Assembly: GCA_018350325.1 (NCBI GenBank)
Contig: JAEVLN010000008.1
Coordinates: 2,108,001-2,172,000, forward strand
DNA length: 64,000 nt
Reading direction: 5' to 3'
DNA from: Globodera rostochiensis
Lineage: Eukaryota > Nematoda > Chromadorea > Rhabditida > Heteroderidae
Each line of letters starts with the position of its first letter. Positions within the stretch are counted from its first letter, which is position 1. The notes beneath the pieces are model-generated. The model was not told where the DNA came from. It saw only the letters and a list, made by a program, of their open reading frames with translations, and did not search any database. Positions 23,781 through 36,424 of this stretch are shown piece after piece. The translations under genes and the position numbers were made by a program.

Positions 23781-25550
23781 TTAAAAAACATTCCAACCAT
23801 CACAGTCCGAATATCTCTTCTCCTTGTTTAATGCATTCAGCTGAGTAACCTCTTCTTGACTTAGATTAACATTCAGAAAATCAACATTTGATGAAATTCT
23901 CTCCGGATTCTAAAATTAAAATAATGCACTTCTCTTCTGTTGTATTGTATGACTCAGACACAACAAAAAGGAAATAGTGACAAAATCATTCAAAAAGCAA
24001 AGCACGGCAATTTGCCTTTTCGTTGCAATTCTAGGCCAAAATTGACTTGAAATAATTGAAAAATTGTTCGAATTCAGATTCTGTCATATTCGTGTTCTAC
24101 ACCATCGAAAAGCCCCAGAAACACGAACGACGCTTTGCATGTTTTTAAAACATATTTTTTTCAAAAATAGGGACAACAAACTAAACTACTATATTACCCG
24201 GAAAATTATTGCAGGAGAAGAAAAGAGGGGAAAGCCCCACTCCGTGCCTCGATTTAAAAAAAACAATTCTAATTTTTGCAGCAATTCTCTTAACAAAACC
24301 CTCGAAACCCGATCCCTGGATAAGGCCCTGAGCAATCACTCACTTTTGACTTGGGTATAATTCCTACACCTTGTTGATAAGAAAATGCCAGAAGAATTTG
24401 CTAAAAGGGAGGATGAAGTTGCATAAAAAAAATAGATGAAAACTCATTATAAATTTAAAATTATTGTTTCTACCCACTGGAATGGTAGCTTTATGCTTTT
24501 TAGCCGTAGAAACAATGAGTGGGTCCTTATAGAGAGAAGATGAGTTGGCGCCAAGTGGAGTGTGTGCCTTAAAAATCGAAATTCCTTACTTTTAGTGAAA
24601 ACAGTGAAACACCTGAAAGAAAATGTTTTTCTGCTTGCAATACGCACTCAAATTTGGCCGAGTCAAATGTGGATGAAATTCGCACTGATTTACAGTCGGC
24701 CTGTGCTTAACTGTGTCCCACAATTCGTCAATGTGACGACTTTCGTAATTAGAAACGCCGATTGAGCGCAACGAACCATTATCTGACATGGGAAGGGATG
24801 GATGGCTACAGACAGGCTAACAAAAAGCACAAAGTCGGACTTCGTACAAAGGCTCATTTGAATTTTCAAATTAAAAGATTGGAAACCAATAAAAACTTAT
24901 TAGACTGGAGTATGAGGATACTACAAGTAGAGCATTTATGTACCTTTATACTGCTCAAATACGCGATAAATCCGCATTCTGTGTTCCGGATTCTTAGCAT
25001 TTTTATCCGAGGTTCCCCAATCCTTTGGATAATGAACGAGCAACAAATCAATGTAGCTGAACTCGATGATATATCAGATGAGAAGCAAAAATAACTTTGT
25101 CTGCAAAGCCTGGATTGAATGTTCCACCATCGCCATGGCATTGTCCTCAACATTTGGTGAGCGAATGTTTGCCTTTGTAACAATGAAAATATCTTCTCTC
25201 TTCAAGTTATGTTTGGGCAGCAATTTCTGAAAATTCCATTTACAAGGAGACAAAGATTAAGAGTTTTAATTAATTTTTGGGAGTACCGATTCCCCAAAAC
25301 GCCAAGGACAGCGACAGACCTTAAAAGCATTTCCCAATTCCTTTTCGTTCCGATAATAATTTGCAGTGTCAAATAAACGATAACCACTTGACAATGCCGC
25401 ATCTATTGCAACATCAACATCCTTTTGATCCCACAGTCCGTACGTTCCCAATCCGATCAGAGGAATTTCCGTTCCATCTAGCAAACGAACACTGGCGCCT
25501 TGGAGTCCAGCAAATCGCACCATACTTCGTTCAAATTGTTGCCATTTCAT
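23781..25550 (-). CDS. Aldo-keto reductase
   Basis: This is a cytosolic NAD(P)H-dependent carbonyl reductase of the AKR superfamily. ATG at 25550. Exon 1 has VRLLDGTEIPLIGLGTYGLW and YRLFDTANYYRNEKELGNAF, carrying catalytic Asp and Tyr. Exon 2 gives LKREDIFIVTKANIRSPNVE with catalytic Lys. The next splice gives LQTNYIDLLLVHYPKDWGT with catalytic His, so the full tetrad is intact. Then come DNGSLRSIGVSNYESRHIDE, VNQCEFHPHLTRPNLSAYCK (family Gln/Asn and His-Pro positions), AHTPLGANSSSLYKDPLIVS and QILLAFSYQQGVGIIPKSK (cofactor 2'-phosphate loop). A 420-bp intron leads to the last exon (about 23910-23781) NPERISSNVDFLNVNLSQEE ending DCDGWNVF and TAA. All junctions keep phase. Substrate unknown. 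It is probably the first gene of an operon with NOP58. Confidence 0.9.
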
Positions 25551-25914
25551 AAAGAATATGCAAAATCACTTATATAGGCTTTTAACATGCTAGGAGAAAC
25601 TAGAGTCTGGGTAAAATAAAAATTGCGGGAGCGTTCTCTAACTCAGTTCAAAAATTCTTGTTTTCGAAGTGTGACGACTAACTACTCGGTTTCTGAAGGT
25701 GAAAAGGAGGAGAGAACGCCAAATGAATAGAACATGTTAGAGTAAAAGGAAAAGCGAGATAGTGCAGTGGTTTTCTCTGTACAGTGGCGTTGACCCATAA
25801 TCTGGCTTCCCAACAAAAATGGTCGCTGAAATTTTTTTTGTTGATTTTTAGATTGAAAATTTATCATTCAGTTCTTTTTGTTAGCGTCATAAAATTGTGT
25901 TGTATTGATAAAAT
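25551..25914. promoter_or_regulatory. Short divergent promoter region
   Basis: Only 364 bp separate the start codons of the minus-strand aldo-keto reductase and the plus-strand TCERG1-type gene, so both must be driven from this segment. No TATA-like box stands out. A TTTAG at 25848-25852 could be a splice acceptor for the plus-strand gene. Confidence 0.45.
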
Positions 25915-28900
25915 ATGAGCGAGGGAAACGAACAAGCACAACCTGAGCAAGAGCAACAGCCCCCGCAAGTTGCGGATAAGGGAAGCGAAGATGGCGGGAC
26001 GGAGCAACAACAGACAGATGTTCCACCAGCACAACACCAGCAATTGTGATATTCTTTGACAGCTAACATTAGATTCATAATTTTAGGTTTGATCAACGTC
26101 TTCCATTTCCGCCTCATCAAATGCGCCCAGGATTTCATCCTCGTTTTCCTCCATTCCCACCAAATGGTATGGGTGGGCCACCAATGCGGCCGCCTTTCCG
26201 TCCGCCTCCAAATTTCCCGCAACAACCCGGAGCCCCTGAGAACTTTCCATCATTTTTCAACAATCCGAATGCATTACAGCACAGAAGTGAGATATAAGTG
26301 TATTTAGCTGTCATTTCCATTTCTTACATGGGTTTTTATTTTCTTTCGGGATTCAAACTATGCTCAAAAGTGTGTATTAAAGGCTAGCTGAGTTTTTTAG
26401 TGAATGCGATACACGGAATGCCAAGGCTATTTGGATCGATGAATATGGGAACTCACTTAACAAACTCAAACCAATCAATTGCAGTGGGAGCACCAGGAGG
26501 ACCACTACCTCCACGTGGGCCACCGCATATGGGCTTGGGCGGGCCGCGACCGCCATTTCCGCCGAATTTCGGTCCTCCGCCAGGATTCAGACCCCCGCCG
26601 GGGATGGCCGGGCCACCTATGGGCATGCCTCATTTCGGTCCACCAGGCGCAGGTCAGCAGGCGAACGGACAAGCTCAGCAACCGATCGGACAAGCCGAAC
26701 GGCTAAAAAAGGTTGCATAATTTGCATTTTGGATGTACTTACTGCTATTTAGTTGGCTGGCATCGCTTCCGACAAAGATCTTTGGATTGAGACGAAGAAC
26801 AGTGAGGGTAAATCATACTTTTACCATTCCGGAACACGTGAAACCGTCTGGGACCGACCGGACTCGGCAAAAGCGGTTGTGATGGTTCAAGATGAGCTGC
26901 ATAAACTTGTGGAGCAAGCTCAAAAGGATGAAAAACAAGGTTTGGGTCATTATCATATTAGCTCATTCTTGCGCTAATTATATCATTTTTATTTTTTATA
27001 TATCAAATTCAAAAAACAATTGGCTTGGTAAGTGCCACAACATTGCAAATTCCTAGTGTTTCTATGAATAAATTAACCCTCGTGTCAATCATCAACAACT
27101 CTTGCAAATTTCTTACTTAAACTTGTTAGGATTTTAAAACTAATTAAATGTCGAAATATTCTCACTGATTCGAAAACTAATCAATTCTAGATCGCAATGT
27201 AAGTCAGGAATCAAAATGGCTTAGTAAAAAAATATGGGAGAAATGTCTTAAAAATTACAAAAAAACAGATGCTTATGTCTTCCTTTTAAAACTTTGTGCA
27301 GAAAAAAACAAGAAGCCATCTCATAATATTCGCCTCAGCTTTTAAACATCAGTCGACCATTCGCAGTGTGAGGAGGCGACGGGCTCTGTCCGTTCGCTCC
27401 GTTGCTGAGGACACCCCCCACACTCGTTCACCTCCGGATGAGCTTTTTCTCATCTTCAATAGTGCATTGTAAAGTTGCATATTTTATAACCTGAGAGAGA
27501 TGCATAAATCTATAGTAAATAGTTAGCTCTGCTCTGAAATCGATCGGGATGTTAAATAGGTTTAACAACAACCGATACCGTGTCAGGGATGCCGCTGATT
27601 TTTATTAAAAAAAAAAAAATTGGTTTCTTCTGAAGCTTTTATAGGGGTTGAGATAGGTACGAAAATCACATGGGCTGAATTTAAATTTCCTGTTTTATTT
27701 TTGCTTCTTTCACTTGCCGAGACAAACTATAGCAATTAACCGTTGCAAGTGGGTTTACGAATTATAATCTGGGACGCGACCCTCCAAACCACCCTATTTA
27801 TTGAATACAGAGCATTTTTCAAAAAACCAGAATCGGCGGTGTCTCTGTTGTGGGGACAAAGTTCCAAATGGGTTAACATTTAATATGATTAAATCCGTAT
27901 AATCCTGGCAAAATGCAAATGATTAAAAACAAATAGTAAGTGGCATAATCAGAATTTTTGGATGTATTCGTATGTAATTGATGGACTGACTTAGTTTAAA
28001 ATTTAAGGAATTTTGTCCCCACGTCAGAGCTATGTCAAAGTCACATTACAACACATAGTATTAAAGTTATGACCTTTGACTAGGCTCTTCAATGTATCGT
28101 CTTTATAATCTGTTACATATCATTCATTATTCCTATCCACACTTTTTTCGATAATTTCTTTTTTTTAAACAAAAATTTTCGTTTACACTGGAACTGCCTT
28201 CTTTTATACATTTTTAAGTTTGGTATTTTAGAGCAACAAAATGGTGCACCTGGTGGATTTCCTCCGTTCATGATGCCTGGCTTTCCCGGCGGTGGCCCGA
28301 CAAATCCAAACGATGCTTGGCAAGAATTCACGGCTCAAGATGGACGCAAGTACTACTTCAACTTCGTCACGCGTGAAAATATCTGGACAAAGCCGAAAGC
28401 TTTCGCTGACAGAGAAGGTATTCTTAGATTTACGAATGGCGCCTTTCGGTATCGTTATGACGTCTAACCTTGCTCACTCTGAACTATGTGTGTGCGGTCT
28501 TGCCGAGTTCTGAAAGTCTAAAAAACTAAATTTTGTTTTAAGAGACTTAGTTAAGGTTAATACTAATAAGAGAAATTGGACAACATTTAGCTGCTGCTAA
28601 AGAAAACGGCGGACTCCCTTCAAATATGTCACCACAATTCCAAGCAATGGCTGCGATGGCGGCAATGGGAGCTGCTTCGGTCACCCCCGTTGCCGGCGTG
28701 GGTTACGCTGGATTTCATCCGAATATCTCAGCAGGGGGGCCCCTGGCTTCAATGTCAAATGTCTCAGTGAGCGGAAAGGACAAGTCCAGGCCCGTTAGCA
28801 GCACTGCCGTAGCTGGTACTCCGTGGTGTGTTGTTTGGACAGGGGACAATCGGGTCAGTTTTTTTTTACAAATTATTTACATTACAATTATTGGTTTTAT

Positions 28901-31794
28901 GTGTTTTTCTACAACCCAAGTACGCGCACATCCGTTTGGGAGCGTCCTCCGGAACTTTACAACCGCCCCGATGTCGATTTGCTGGTCTCAAAGCCACCCC
29001 CATCAAGTATTTATTATATTTTTAACATTGTCACGTGCCCTCCGGGTATTTTCACCCAGACTGGCCGGGCTTTTGACTTGGTTGGGTCCGATGGGCAGAG
29101 AAAATCTGGATATCTGGCCCTAAATTCCGATTTCTAATTGTTTCTGCTTTAGAAGAACAAAATGGAGGCAAAGGTAAAAAACGCCAGAAAGCAGAAAGCG
29201 AAGATGAAGAAGAAGTTGACGAGTTGGTTGAAGAGAAAGGGTCCGATACTTCCGGTACCGAAGATTCGCCTGAGTTGCAACCGACAAAGAAGAAATCGCG
29301 CAAAGAAAAGAAGTAAGTGTTTTTATGGAAGGTGGGCTTTAATAGTGTAAGGGATATCACTACTCAATCCAACTGCTCTATTAGAGGCGGCGTGGTGTAG
29401 TGGGCTATCAGATCGGTTCGTCAACCGAATGCACTGGTTCGCATCCAGTCGTTCAACCTTTTATAGCAGCAATGATGGGAAAATGATAGAGGGCCCGGCC
29501 GCATTACTATAAGTGTCTCTATGATGAAACATTTTGTGCAGACCAATTATGAAGACATTTACCGAGTTCTGAGAGACTAATAAGAAAAAGTGTGAGTATT
29601 AGTGCCGAGCAGGTCCGAACTATATTTTTATGAGGTCTATTCGTTAAAAACCGTAGACATGTATCTACCCCTGTGAGTCGTATAAATTTTGGAGTAATTG
29701 CTTATTCTGCTTTCTTACAATTAGTCTAATTTGTGAGATTTTAGAGCTGAAAAAGAAAAGGAGAAACAGAAGCAGGAACAACAGCAACAACTTTTGCAAA
29801 AACAACCTAAACAGCCATTGCCAATACAAGTAGAAAAACCTGTGGACCCGGCAATACAGGCTGAACTGGACGCACAAAAAGAGCGTGAAAAGGTTGTTAT
29901 TTGAGAAAGCTCGTGTGCCAATTACACAACACAATGTTTAGGTTCCGTTGGAAGAACGCATTAAACAGTTCCGTCAGCTGCTGGAGGACAAAAAAGTTAG
30001 TGCGACCAGCTCTTGGGAGAAGGAACTTTCAAAGGTATCTTTTGGTTGTTATTTAAACAAAACAAAAGGTTCATTTTCTTTAGATTGTTTTTGATCAGCG
30101 CTACCTTCTTCTTAGCACTGTGGAACGAAAAGCTGCTTTTGAGGCGTATTGTCGTGAACGGGCTGAAATCGAACGCTCAGAGAAGAAGAAAAAGGCCAAA
30201 GAAGCCAAAGAAGGCCTTTTTAAGCTTATGGAAGAGGCGAAGCTGCACGGAAAGTCTGTTTGAACTAAAAAAGGAAAGAAAAATCAAACTATTTAAGGTC
30301 GACATTTGCCTCTTTTTCTACGAAATGGGTCAAGGATTCTCGTTTCAAGGCGGTAGAGAAGATGCGTGATCGAGAGGCCTATTTTAAGGATTACGTTGAA
30401 GAGTTGTACAAAAAAGAAAAGGAAGAGAAAAAGAAGGAGCGTGAAAAGGTTTCGCTCATTCAACATCACTATGTGTAATTACCATTAAATTCAGGCCAAA
30501 GAAGAATTCAAAGCACTTCTGAGTGAGCAAACTGAGCTGAGACGCAATTCCATTTGGGCAATCGTGAAGAAACGGCTGGAAAAAGAGGCACGTTACAAAA
30601 ACAAACACTTGGAAAGCGAGACTCGTCAGCGTCTCTTCGAGGAATATGTGAAGGAGTGTCCTGAACCTACAGAGGTCGAACTAATTAACATTAAAAATAA
30701 TGAATGCAACAAAAAAAACTTCAGGAAGAGGAGGAAGAAGCGAAGCGATTGGCAGCAGAGTCTCTCGAGGCTTTCAATGAAAAGAGACGGTCGGGTGATC
30801 GCGATCGTGACGGAGCAGAAAATGGCGAAAAGAGGAAGCGGAAGGAGCCGCTCACTGCGGAAGAAAAGGCGTTGGAGGATCGGAAAAGAGAGGTGGCTGA
30901 GGAACTCGGAGAGCACCTGAAAGAACGAAATCGGGAACATGAACGACATAAAATTTATGAACATGAGCAAAATTTCAAGGCGCTCTTAGTGGATTTGGTA
31001 TGGAACAGTGTGTTTAGGCCTCTTTTAAATGTTTTCCTATTCAGATAAAACACACTGATATCAGTTGGCACGACGGCCGTAAACAGCTACGAAAAGACAC
31101 ACGATATCAGAATTGTGATCTGTTGGAAAAGGACATCAAGGAACGACTGTTCAAAGAACACGTGCGCGAGTTGGAGAGGAAGAGACGGGATGTGTTTTTC
31201 CAGGTAAATTGTTTGGCCGCATGGTTATGAAAGTAAAAATAAACATGTCTGTAATTCACCGGCTCCTTTACCTTAATTTATTTTAGCTTTTGGATGAGCA
31301 TCAGGACGTAACGTTCACAACCCGGTGGCATTCTGCCAAAAAGGTCATTGCCGAGGATGAGCGTTTCAGTAGATTGAAGATGGATGATAAGGCCAGTTTT
31401 GAAATTTTTTGGTGGCGCAATTTAAATTGGTTAAACCACTGTTTGCAGAAGTTGGAGCAGGACTACAGAGAATGGATGGATCGCCGGCGCTCCCAGGCAT
31501 TAGACGACTTTGAAACACTGCTTCGTGAGACAAAAATCATCACCTATAAGTCGAAACAGATGATAACTGAGAATGAACAGCATCTAAAAGACATCTTGGC
31601 GGTGTTGGAGGTCAAATTCTTTCTCTGCATAAATCCCAAAAAAAAAAGTTAAGAACGACAAGCGCTACCTCGTTCTGAAGGACCGTCCCAGCGAGCGTGA
31701 ACGCATTCTCGATGACTATTTGGACTCGTTGGATCGAAAAGGACAGCCTCCGCCGCCTACTAGGAATGAGGATCCGGATCGTCGACGGAAGTAG
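25915..31794 (+). CDS. tcer-1: TCERG1/CA150-type transcription elongation and splicing regulator (WW and FF domains)
   Basis: This nuclear protein couples RNA polymerase II elongation to splicing; WW domains bind proline-rich splicing factors and FF domains bind phosphorylated polymerase tails. ATG at 25915 ([20 protein letters not shown]) is followed by a Pro/Gly/Met-rich region ([36 protein letters not shown]). WW1 is at about 26780-26860 ([20 protein letters not shown] then ETVWDRP), WW2 at about 28312-28400 ([20 protein letters not shown]), and WW3, split by an intron, at about 28820-28960 ([20 protein letters not shown]). An acidic Lys-rich linker precedes the FF region. This contains [36 protein letters not shown] (highly typical of TCERG1), [40 protein letters not shown] and [20 protein letters not shown]. 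The C-terminus is [17 protein letters not shown] 31792-31794. An intron of about 1.3 kb (26940-28230) and several short ones. Architecture matches the C. elegans TCER-1 family. Confidence 0.92.
29384..29460 (+). repeat. tRNA-derived SINE-like element
   Basis: Within a TCERG1 intron lies a tRNA-like segment. Box A is TGGTGTAGTGGG (29393-29404) and box B is GGTTCGCATCC (29436-29446), with a perfect 5-bp T-arm (ACTGG/CCAGT) around a 7-base loop. The anticodon arm has a 5-bp stem but only a 6-base loop, and no complete acceptor stem forms, so it is unlikely to be a functional tRNA. The internal polymerase III promoter elements point to a SINE head or tRNA pseudogene. Confidence 0.6.
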
Positions 31795-32503
31795 GTGAAG
31801 AACAACGAGGGATGGAAGGATATTTTTGATGATCTTTTCATGTTTTCTCTATTATTAAAATGGACAACTTCTTAGAAATTCCCAATTTGAAAAGTCTGTG
31901 AATTTTGTTGAACTTTAAACACTGCTGGCAGATGAGTTTGCATAAAGATTTGTGGTTGGTTCAAGAACATGCTTACGGTCTCAAGCAAGAGTTTTGTTGG
32001 GTCGGTATTAGAATACAGATAATCGTTTTCTTATTGGTTTATATCGCATCTAAACGCATTTAACTGATTTATTCAATCAATACGTTTTGTGGAATGAGAA
32101 TTGGCGCCGTACATAAGCAAACCCTTATGGTCGCCCCCACCCCCCCCCCCCCCAAAAAACTTTCATTACTTTCTCTTTCGGTCCATTTCATTCAATTTTG
32201 CTGATTATTATCCTTTTAAACTAACTTATCCAATCGACCGATACAAATGTATTCCGATATTGAGTTGGGCGAATGGAAGGGTGGAGAAAAATGTCGTTGT
32301 TGAAGGGCGAAACTGAGAATGTCTTATTGATATCAAGGGAAGGAGGACAAGCAGTGAGGGAACGCGATAACGGGCAAACGGTCGGAATAAGTGACGGTGA
32401 GGGGGAACTCGGCCGACAATCGTCCTCATCGGCAGCAGAGACAACTCATTCTCTTCTCTCTCCATCACCACCGCCATCATCGTCATCGTTGTCGCTCAGA
32501 GCA
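31795..32503. other. Intergenic region
   Basis: About 700 bp between two plus-strand genes. A C-run lies at 32137-32153. Upstream of 32504 a purine-rich then Ser/Pro-coding-like stretch is probably 5' untranslated region of the next gene. No separate gene is supported. Confidence 0.4.
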
Positions 32504-34143
32504 AAGATGGCGTCGGATGGACAGCGTCAAGTTTGTTGGGGTTGAGAAAGGTGGAGGTCAACAGGAATGGACGGGAAGCGTAAAATAAATGGGTTTAAAC
32601 TCAAAAATGGGTGGAATGAAGGGTTAGAAAATTGGAAACCCTGTTTATTGTACACGGGTTGTAGGGCGATGCCAAACTCGTCTTAATCACCTTTTGTTTG
32701 TATTATGTTGCCAGAAAAAAATCCATAACTCTGGTTGTTGTGATTTGGGAAAAGTGTTTGTTTTCCTCTTTTCCTTGACATATCTACATACCTATGTCTT
32801 GTGTCTGCTATTTATCTATTCGTCGTAAAGGATCAACTTCAATCAGTCTCCCAAGAGCGTTCTCCGCCTTCAGCTGGTATTTACTACACGGCAGCAGCAA
32901 ATCAGCTGCAGCAACACTATCCTCAACACGTCCACTTCGACATGAACAGTTCTTCGCCACCAAATTCCAATCAGTTTAATACGAACAGCCAGCATGAATT
33001 CCATGACAATGAGACGTTTGACGGCAGTGAAGACACACCGGCACAAGTGGGAGGTGGGCAACGCTCATAAACGTTATGGAATTGTATAATTTTTAAGCGA
33101 TATTGTTTTTGAAGGGTGCTCATTTTGACAAAAGTCTCGCTCATTTAATTAGGAGTCGGATTTAGGCCCGTCGGTAACTTGCCGTGTATGTGAGACAGAA
33201 ATCCCAATTGAGGGGAGGTCCAGCCAACATGTCGTTCGCTGTTTGCAATGTAATGAGGTTGTTCGCTCATTTTTGGTTTTGACTCGAATCAAAATCTGAA
33301 CGGTCCAAATCGTTAAATTGCAAGTTAATTTCTCTCGGAAGGTAACTCCAATTCGAGCCGCCCCTCCCGGCAGAAAGTACGTGCGCTGTCCCTGTAATTG
33401 TCTGTTGGTCTGTAAGGCCACTTCAACACGGATCGCCTGTCCTCGGCAGAACTGCCGCCGTGTGATAACCCTCGTCAACGGGCCGCCGAACAGCGGAGTG
33501 CCAGGGACAGCCATCCGAGCGCCGGTCGGCACTTGCAGAGTTCAATGCGCTTATTGCCAGGACATTTTCATGTTCAACACTCTCACCAATCAGCTGGCAA
33601 TTTGTCCGCATTGCAGAAAAAGGTGTGAAAGGGGTCAGTTTGGACGACCCCACTTAAATTAACAAAATCACTAGAAGAAAAACGTTGACAGATAACTTGG
33701 ATGCTGTTCGTGCAAAATGTTTTTGTTAATAAGTCGAAATCAAATAAAATTTCGTTTGAGCTCTTCCGTTGGTGCCGGTTACACACGTTCCCGTTCACTG
33801 CTCTACTGTGTGATCCTCTTGGTCAGCAGCCTCTTTCTAATCGGAGTCATTGTGAGGAAAGGGAAAAGTTTTAAATTAATTAAGAGGTTTCATCGAGCAA
33901 TCGGGTTAACCGAGGCTTTTTTTTATTTCAAGTGCTAATTTTCTTTCTTAGGTGGCCATCGCCCACGGCAACAACTCCTTTTTCATGTACGCCTTCATGG
34001 CCATTTTGCTATTTGCTTGTGCCTTTCTCGCGCAGCGTTTTGTATTTTATGCACGCATTAAAGTCAGCCAGGTCAGAAGCAGATCCAACCACAAGTTGGA
34101 CACTAACAAACAACATTCAGGTCCTCGGTCCCTTGTAATGTGA
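32504..34143 (+). CDS. Type I PtdIns(4,5)P2 4-phosphatase (PIP4P/TMEM55)
   Basis: This late endosomal/lysosomal membrane protein is assigned to removal of the 4-phosphate of phosphatidylinositol 4,5-bisphosphate. ATG at 32504 (MASDGQRQ) splices in phase to DQLQSVSQERSPPSAG at 32831. A Gln/Asn/Ser-rich N-terminal region follows. The conserved core starts at SVTCRVCETEIPIEGRSSQH (about 33174) and continues VTPIRAAPPGRKYVRCPCNC, LLVCKATSTRIACPRQNCRR (containing the CX5R motif CKATSTR) and VQCAYCQDIFMFNTLTNQLA with paired CxxC zinc-type motifs. Two C-terminal membrane helices, SLLYCVILLVSSLFLIGVIV and SFFMYAFMAILLFACAFLA, are followed by a basic tail ending at TGA 34141-34143. The start was chosen because its donor joins the next exon in frame; an upstream ATG at 32273 lies in the same open stretch and cannot be excluded. 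Confidence 0.88.
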
Positions 34144-34917
34144 GAGACCAGAAAACGGCAAGGATCAAAAAATTTACATTGGTTTAATTGCTCATTCCGA
34201 AGATGGAGCCCGATGAAGTCATTCTTTCCTCCATACATTCAAACACTGATATTTTCTTATTTTAGTTATTTTCCATTTTTGCATGTTATAAGTGTATCTA
34301 ATTAATAAATTTTTAACTGTCTGTTCTGATGTAAACACAAATTTTTTCAATCCAGCGGATCAATAGGAGCGACGTTAAACATACTCCTGGACAAATCCCG
34401 GGTCATGTAGATTTTACGCTTTACTGGTTCGCCCGGGCCGTCCGCCCTGCTTTCTTTTAAATTCATTAAATATTTCCAATTAGAAAATTTGTTATTCGGA
34501 AGTGTACTTCATGCACTGGCACCGCATCTTTGTTATTTCACTCGTTCAATTCCTAAAGTGCCCAATCCCACCGACTTCCTCTTTATTCTGCGTACTTTTT
34601 TCCCCAATTCCCCAATAGACTATCGATCGATTGTTCATTTCTTTGGCCACGGCTGCCACTGCTTATTCATTGGTTGCTGTCCCTCTCACTCACTATCAGT
34701 TACTTTCATCTTAGAAAAGCCGAAGTCTGGAACCTACCACTGTTTTGGGTTTTTCCGGATTAAAAAACCAAAACCTTTGACAAAATTATCCGGAAATGTG
34801 TCATATCTATAATTATGTAATAACTGTATGTATCAATTTATCAATTGAATTTTTATAAAATCATTTGGCGAGAGTAATATACAGCGTTAATAGGTAATTC
34901 AGCTTAAAGGTGAAGGA
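34144..34917. other. Intergenic region
   Basis: A 774-bp AT-rich gap between two plus-strand genes. A likely poly(A) signal AATAAA lies at 34304-34309. The only sizeable ORF (from 34489) shows no recognisable domain and is followed by AT-rich sequence; I see no supported gene. Confidence 0.4.
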
Positions 34918-36424
34918 ATGCGTTGGCCGAGCAGTCTGCGGGTAGACCAGGAGATTCTGTTGAGCACGGGCCATTCCGTGCAGAGACTCAAAATGTATCC
35001 CTATTTTGATGCTGCTCATTACATTTTAGTGAGTAAGGGTTGATTATTCCGGAAAATCCTCCTCTTTTGTTTGTTTTAGATGATTTTGTCGGTTCGCGAG
35101 GATTTGGGCTCGAATTTTTCGGCATTTTCAAGACGCCACCCTTTCAGCTGCTGGCTGTCCTCCATGGTCGTTTGTTTTGCGGGCAGTTTTCTGGCCAACT
35201 TTCTTTTGGGAGAACCGCTCGTGGCTGTCTTCAGACGACAAGAGGACATTTTGCTGGTGAGGAGACTCTAAGGGCGGGCGGTCTTTTGGTTGATCAATTC
35301 CATTAAAAAAGGCGACTCTGATTTGGTACTTCGTCTTCTACTCTCCCTTTGACATACTCTACAAATTCGCGAAGTTTACACCTGTGAAAATTGTACTCAG
35401 TTTGATGAAGGAATGTCAAAGGGTTTACAAGGTCAGCTGGACTTATTTTTGGGGTTTGAACGAAATTTTGAGACTAAAGTTTGAATAGGCAGTAAACTTA
35501 AGAATATTGGCGTAACCGCTTTTCCATATAAGTGATCTCGGTCAAAATTTAGGGGAAATATTTTTTATTCTAAAAATTGGATGAAAATATTTTATTTGAT
35601 GCACTAATTACGAATTTGCCAATAGAAAATAAAATTGAGAATTTAAAGCTGATTTTGAACAAGAGCTTCGATTGATGCCAAATTTGTTGAGGGTTCACAA
35701 CAAAAACCGAAACTTTCGAAAATGAAGTTTTGCGCAAAAGCCCCAATATCCGTATATTATGTTGGAAAACGGCTAATCGATCAGGTAAACCATGGAGTGC
35801 TCTACGCCGCGAAACTTTACCCCAATGCCTATCTCATCCATATAATCGTCGGCACAGCGAAGGGCGCCGGGTCGGGAATAATCCGGACATTTGAGCAGGT
35901 GGCCAAGATTATATAGAAAATACATCAAACGGCATTGTCCGTTTTAGCTGATTCGCGGAGTTTGGATGCCATCCCAAGTCGAAGTTCTTCGGCCCTCCTT
36001 CACCACAAAGGCTTGTGTGATCGCCGCTGTGTTGTTCACCGTGGACAAGAGCAGCGGCTACATGAACTTGCCCCATGAGATCATTTACTTGGCAAGTGTT
36101 TTTGTCCAAACAGCACATTTTTTAGGTTTTCTTTTTCTTAAAAATATATGTGGTGTATTTACAGGGCATTGTTCTGTTCTTTGTCTACTTCAAACTGAGT
36201 GCGATTCTGCTCCAAGTGACCGACCCGTTGCTACCCTTGGAGAATCTGTTCTGTGCCATATTTATGGGCGGCATTTGGGACGCTCTTTCCAGGTCTGAAA
36301 CCGGTATGATTGAATTTACACTTTGGCATTTTATAGAGCGATTGTGGCCTCGCACGAGAGAAAGACGGCCAATGGAAAAGTGGAGAACGGAACAGCGCAA
36401 ACTGAGCACAAAAAGGAACAATGA
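34918..36424 (+). CDS. Trimeric intracellular cation channel (TRIC/TMEM38)
   Basis: TRIC is a homotrimeric K+-permeable channel of the ER/SR membrane that provides counter-ion flow during Ca2+ release. ATG at 34918 (MRWPSSLRVDQEILLSTGHS) leads to MYPYFDAAHYILMILSVRED and SRRHPFSCWLSSMVVCFAGS, FLANFLLGEPLVAVFRRQED (first helices). Then come LIWYFVFYSPFDILYKFAKF, PVKIVLSLMKECQRVYK and, after a 330-bp intron, VNHGVLYAAKLYPNAYLIHI and IVGTAKGAGSGIIRTFEQ, the diagnostic TRIC signature with the PIP2-contacting Lys-Gly-Ala-Gly-Ser-Gly loop. Last come LIRGVWMPSQVEVLRPSFTT, KACVIAAVLFTVDKSSGYMN, IVLFFVYFKLSAILLQVTDP, and a hydrophilic Lys/Glu-rich tail ending at TGA 36422-36424. Seven helices and near-normal length. 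Confidence 0.92.

Noticed and set aside
24780..24920. Missing exon in the aldo-keto reductase
   Set aside because: The flanking exons join directly in phase (EQYK to DNGSLRSIG) at the expected family spacing, so this interval is an ordinary intron.
29384..29460. Functional tRNA gene
   Set aside because: The anticodon loop is six bases and the acceptor stem does not pair, so a tRNA-derived repeat is a better fit.
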